Source: Fusibacter_C sp942493125
Lineage (GTDB): Bacteria; Bacillota; Clostridia; Peptostreptococcales; Acidaminobacteraceae
NCBI GenBank assembly: GCA_942493125.1
Contig: OW818667.1
Coordinates: 1,240,001 to 1,304,000 of the forward strand
Length of the DNA stretch: 64,000 nt
Direction: 5' to 3'
Shown here: one piece after another, positions 61,831 through 64,000 of the stretch
Numbering within the stretch: position 1 is the stretch's first letter
Layout of the letters: the number at the start of each line of letters is the position of its first letter
The notes under the pieces: model-generated
Seen by the model: only the letters and a program-made list of their open reading frames with translations
Told to the model about the DNA's origin: nothing
Databases searched by the model: none
Program-made: the position numbers and the translations under genes

Positions 61831-62359
61831 ATTGCACCTCTTGTATCACATGAAGTTGATGTGGGATGCCTTCATCATTCAAAAAATCTGTTAAAGCTGT
61901 TAGCTTAATATTTTCAGAATGACCATAAACGACGTGGTGTGTCTGCGTCTCATTGATTATGATTGAAAATGTGTGCTTATTAGTTATGTGGTCTAGTGTA
62001 TCTGCTGAAAAGACGATTAGCAACTCCAATTCTTGCTTGGCGCAGAATTTTTCAAGCGCCCTAGTCATCTGATCCTTTGCACGCTGAAAATAAGCGGCAT
62101 CTGAAAGCGCTTCACCCTCAAGCATAAAATAGACGGTGAACACTTTATATTTTTGTAAAGCCACTAGATACAAAATGGTTGCCAATGTCGTGCCAATTAC
62201 GGCTTCTGCGATCGCAACATCAGGTGCATTATAAAGCAAATAACTAACTGAAGCAAAAAGAGAAAAAGCACATAACGCAACGACGGCATTACGAAGTTTT
62301 CGCGTTTGTATCGCATATATGGCAACTGGGATCAACAATAATAAAAAGACTTCCTTCAT
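61820..62359 (-). CDS. DUF4040 subunit (MbhD-like) with soluble C-terminal extension
   Basis: A 179-residue protein. The first 80 residues are membrane helices with LYNAPDVAIAEAVIGTTLATILYL, the DUF4040/MbhD signature also found within MrpA. The remaining 100 residues are hydrophilic (from about MLEGEALSDAAYFQRAKDQM on), with no membrane segment, and are not part of ordinary MbhD proteins of about 90 residues as I recall. I do not recognise that extension; it may bind a soluble regulator. It overlaps mrpG by 4 bases and the MbhE-like gene by 11 bases. Confidence 0.8.
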   Translation of the reverse strand: MKEVFLLLLIPVAIYAIQTRKLRNAVVALCAFSLFASVSYLLYNAPDVAIAEAVIGTTLATILYLVALQKYKVFTVYFMLEGEALSDAAYFQRAKDQMTRALEKFCAKQELELLIVFSADTLDHITNKHTFSIIINETQTHHVVYGHSENIKLTALTDFLNDEGIPHQLHVIQEVQYET

Positions 62360-62649
62360 GATTGCCCCTTCTTAATTGTGTAGCCACTGACATAGGCGGA
62401 TCTCGTGATCATATGTGTCGTCAAAGGGTTGATAATCAACGTTATGATTAGTAGCACGCCTACTTTTAGTGACAAAAATGTGAAACCACTTTTAATCATG
62501 ACGCCAATAAGAATCGTTATATAACCCACAGTATCAACCTTTGATGCCGCTAGCGCACGCGAATAAAAATTATCGAACCTAAATAATCCAATAATGCCAA
62601 AAGCGACAAAAGCTAAGCCTATATAAATGATAATCGTCCCCAAATTCAT
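62356..62649 (-). CDS. mrpG: Mrp-type antiporter subunit G
   Basis: A 97-residue membrane protein with three helices; GLFRFDNFYSRALAASKVDTVGYITIL (residues about 20-46) matches MrpG/MnhG, which has FxRFPDxYxRxHAxSKxxTxG. RBS GGGG; overlaps mrpF by 4 bases. Small accessory subunit needed for complex assembly in known Mrp systems. Confidence 0.9.
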   Translation of the reverse strand: MNLGTIIIYIGLAFVAFGIIGLFRFDNFYSRALAASKVDTVGYITILIGVMIKSGFTFLSLKVGVLLIITLIINPLTTHMITRSAYVSGYTIKKGQS

Positions 62650-62897
62650 ATTTTCCCCTTTCTTTGTACATTTATCGCGATGAACATGATGCCAATAAAA
62701 CCTAAAAGTGCATAAATAATCGCAAAATCTAGAATATATGTCTTATCAAGCACAAAAGCAAGCACGACGAGAAACATGATTATTTTTGATGTGATGAGGT
62801 TTAGCCCAAGCAATCTATCCCATATGGTAGGACCTATGATGACTCTTATTAAACTGAGTGACGTTAGCGCGATAAGTAATCCGATAGCTAGATTCAT
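62646..62897 (-). CDS. mrpF: Mrp-type antiporter subunit F
   Basis: An 83-residue protein with three helices; IIGPTIWDRLLGLNLITSKI (about 20-39) is the MrpF/MnhF signature (GPTxxDRxxAxN). Overlaps mrpE by 4 bases and mrpG by 4. Encoded second in the operon. Confidence 0.92.
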   Translation of the reverse strand: MNLAIGLLIALTSLSLIRVIIGPTIWDRLLGLNLITSKIIMFLVVLAFVLDKTYILDFAIIYALLGFIGIMFIAINVQRKGKI

Positions 62898-63382
62898 AAG
62901 CCCTCCTTGATGATTTTTTCTAATTTACCCTTTACTAAATTACCCGCTTTAGTCGTATTGTCCGTAAGTGGGTTCATCCACAAAACGACAAGTCTTTGAC
63001 CTTCTAGATCGACTGTAATGGTTCCAGGAGTAAGTGTTATTGAATTAGAAAGAACGATTAGGTCCATATTGCGATCGAGTTCAGTGTATATTTCCACAAA
63101 AGTTGGATTTGATTTTCCTGTGATAATCAATGGAATTATAGAAAGTCCTGACTTAAATATTTCAAAAAACAGAAAAAATGTAAAGCGCATTAAACGCAGT
63201 ACATTAAATGGATAAAGTGTATAATAGGACTCTTTGAGCAAAAATTTTTCACTCAATACAATAGAAACCGCAGCTATCAAAGGCGCGGAAATCAGAATGA
63301 CGACTGTTGTAGCTTCAAATAAGATGGTCCATAATATTGACATTATCAGCATGAGTTGCGCATAATAGACAAATCTATTCAA
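62894..63382 (-). CDS. mrpE: Mrp-type antiporter subunit E
   Basis: A 162-residue protein with two to three N-terminal helices and a soluble C-terminal half: TLTPGTITVDLEGQRLVVLWMNP (about 116-138) matches MrpE. It starts with TTG at 63382, preceded by AGGAGG 7 bases upstream. First gene of the eight-gene operon with order E-F-G-DUF4040-MbhE-B-C-D, which is the order of the Mbh membrane arm rather than Bacillus Mrp (A-B-C-D-E-F-G). Confidence 0.9.
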   Translation of the reverse strand: MNRFVYYAQLMLIMSILWTILFEATTVVILISAPLIAAVSIVLSEKFLLKESYYTLYPFNVLRLMRFTFFLFFEIFKSGLSIIPLIITGKSNPTFVEIYTELDRNMDLIVLSNSITLTPGTITVDLEGQRLVVLWMNPLTDNTTKAGNLVKGKLEKIIKEGL

Positions 63383-63475
63383 AAGTGGACCTCCTTATAA
63401 TTTCTCTGGCACTTTAAGTATACCATGAGCTTATAGCCACTTCCAAGATTTTGTCGCCTTACATAATTACCTGTT

Positions 63476-63679
63476 TTATAGGTTTAGTCCACTTATCACT
63501 GGATTCACAGCTATGAGTTCGATGCCTAAATCCTGAATGCGACGTAGAACCCCATAAAGTGCCGCTTGATCCTCAAATTCACCACTCAATTTAGTGGTGA
63601 AATCCTCTAACTGTGTCATCTCAAACGTTTCGAAAAAATGATCTTTAATATAGCCCTTTATGATAATCTCATAATACAT
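63476..63679 (-). CDS. Conserved small protein paired with LuxR-type regulator
   Basis: A 67-residue protein whose core FEDQAALYGVLRRIQDLGIELIAVNP (about 38-63) matches a conserved small protein I recall as the usual neighbour of LuxR-type regulators, with the pattern DQAALxGLLxRIRDLGLxLxSVxP. The start at 63679 fits AAGGAGG; the longer frame from 63715 has no site. It follows the regulator gene by 22 bases in the same direction. Function unknown, possibly modulating the regulator. Confidence 0.75.
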   Translation of the reverse strand: MYYEIIIKGYIKDHFFETFEMTQLEDFTTKLSGEFEDQAALYGVLRRIQDLGIELIAVNPVISGLNL

Positions 63680-63701
63680 ATGTCGCCTCCTTGTGCTTAC
63701 C

Positions 63702-64000
63702 TTATAAGAGTCCAAGTGTCTTGGCTTTTGCGATGGCTTCAGTGCGCCTTTTCACTTCAAGCTTACCAAACAAACTGTTGTTGTAGCTCTTAACTGTACT
63801 AAGTGCAATGAAAAGTGATCCTGCAATTTCTTGATTTGAAAAGCCCTTTTCGATCAACTCCAAAATTTCTAATTCTCGAGCGGTTAAGGGGTCATGTAAC
63901 AATTGATTGGCATGCCCTTTTGGTGAAACAGCTTGAGATTCAACAAATTCCATAAAGGGTAGCTTAATCCCTTCCTCTTCAGCAATTTGTGTCGCCGATT
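63702..64000 (-). CDS. LuxR-type regulator, C-terminal part
   Basis: The C-terminal 99 codons of a protein that runs off the right edge. The LuxR DNA-binding domain is complete: LTARELEILELIEKGFSNQE and LFIALSTVKSYNNSLFGKL (recognition helix), ending TEAIAKAKTLGLL. The frame stays open to base 64000 with no stop, so the true start is outside the window. Large ATP-binding LuxR regulators (MalT-like) typically have this tail; which type this is cannot be told. Confidence 0.85.
   Translation of the reverse strand, partial: SATQIAEEEGIKLPFMEFVESQAVSPKGHANQLLHDPLTARELEILELIEKGFSNQEIAGSLFIALSTVKSYNNSLFGKLEVKRRTEAIAKAKTLGLL

Noticed and set aside
1..64000. CRISPR arrays, prophage, insertion sequences, tRNA or rRNA genes
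   Set aside because: No regularly spaced repeats, transposase or integrase genes, or tRNA-like cloverleaf sequences with conserved T-loop motifs were seen by eye.

Overview
The window looks like a chromosomal segment of a low-to-mid GC Gram-positive bacterium, most likely a Clostridia-type Firmicute. The reasons are strong AGGAGG-type ribosome binding sites, an L-box (lysine) riboswitch, the N-acetyl branch of lysine synthesis (DapH), a CsoR-type copper operator, lipoprotein signal peptides, ECF transporter and YtrA-type GntR modules, and an Mrp/Mbh-type antiporter cluster. I cannot name the species. I see no prophage, insertion sequence, CRISPR array, rRNA or tRNA. The segment reads as ordinary chromosome with many small regulator-transporter modules.

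Layout. 0-3.6 kb (minus): the start of a family 2 glycosyltransferase at the edge, then an operon of LytTR response regulator, GHKL histidine kinase and UDP-galactopyranose mutase. 3.7-9.4 kb: a family 3 glycosidase lipoprotein, a MATE efflux pump and a DUF1846 protein. 9.4-15.5 kb (plus): promoter, lysine riboswitch, terminator, then lysC-dapF-dapA-dapB-dapH-aminotransferase. This is most of the route from aspartate to meso-diaminopimelate, without asd, the deacetylase or lysA. 15.5-22.6 kb: an MscS channel, a PQQ-type sugar dehydrogenase lipoprotein, a DNA alkylation repair protein, and a copper module (multicopper oxidase, CopB ATPase, CopZ) behind a CsoR-type operator. 22.6-34 kb: two aldo/keto reductases, asparaginase, an orphan pair of Opp-type permeases, a phosphatase, a nitroreductase, a radical SAM protein, a GNAT-nitrilase fusion and a YjeM-type permease.

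34-40 kb: an acetyltransferase, a geranylgeranyl-reductase-type flavoprotein, a DUF2975/HTH pair, small cysteine-rich proteins, a TetR regulator with a visible operator, and a DUF1292 protein with a His-rich start. 40-48.5 kb: three regulated modules. They are a GntR-ABC exporter with an operator on its -10 box, an XRE/membrane protein pair with a twin palindromic operator, and an ABC-2 exporter divergent from a NarL-type two-component system with a palindrome between them. 48.5-57.4 kb: AhpD-like and RidA-like proteins, an AAA/DUF4143 ATPase, a chemoreceptor, an ECF S component paired with a class V aminotransferase (possible vitamin B6 module), a degenerate HD-GYP protein and RsgA. 57.7-64 kb: a PAP2 phosphatase, an exported stalk-domain protein behind a Fur-type box, an eight-gene Mrp/Mbh-order antiporter operon, and a LuxR-type regulator cut by the edge together with its small partner.

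Start sites were moved from the longest reading frame wherever a ribosome binding site clearly selects an internal start. All functions are inferred from recognisable motifs and family knowledge; no database search was run.
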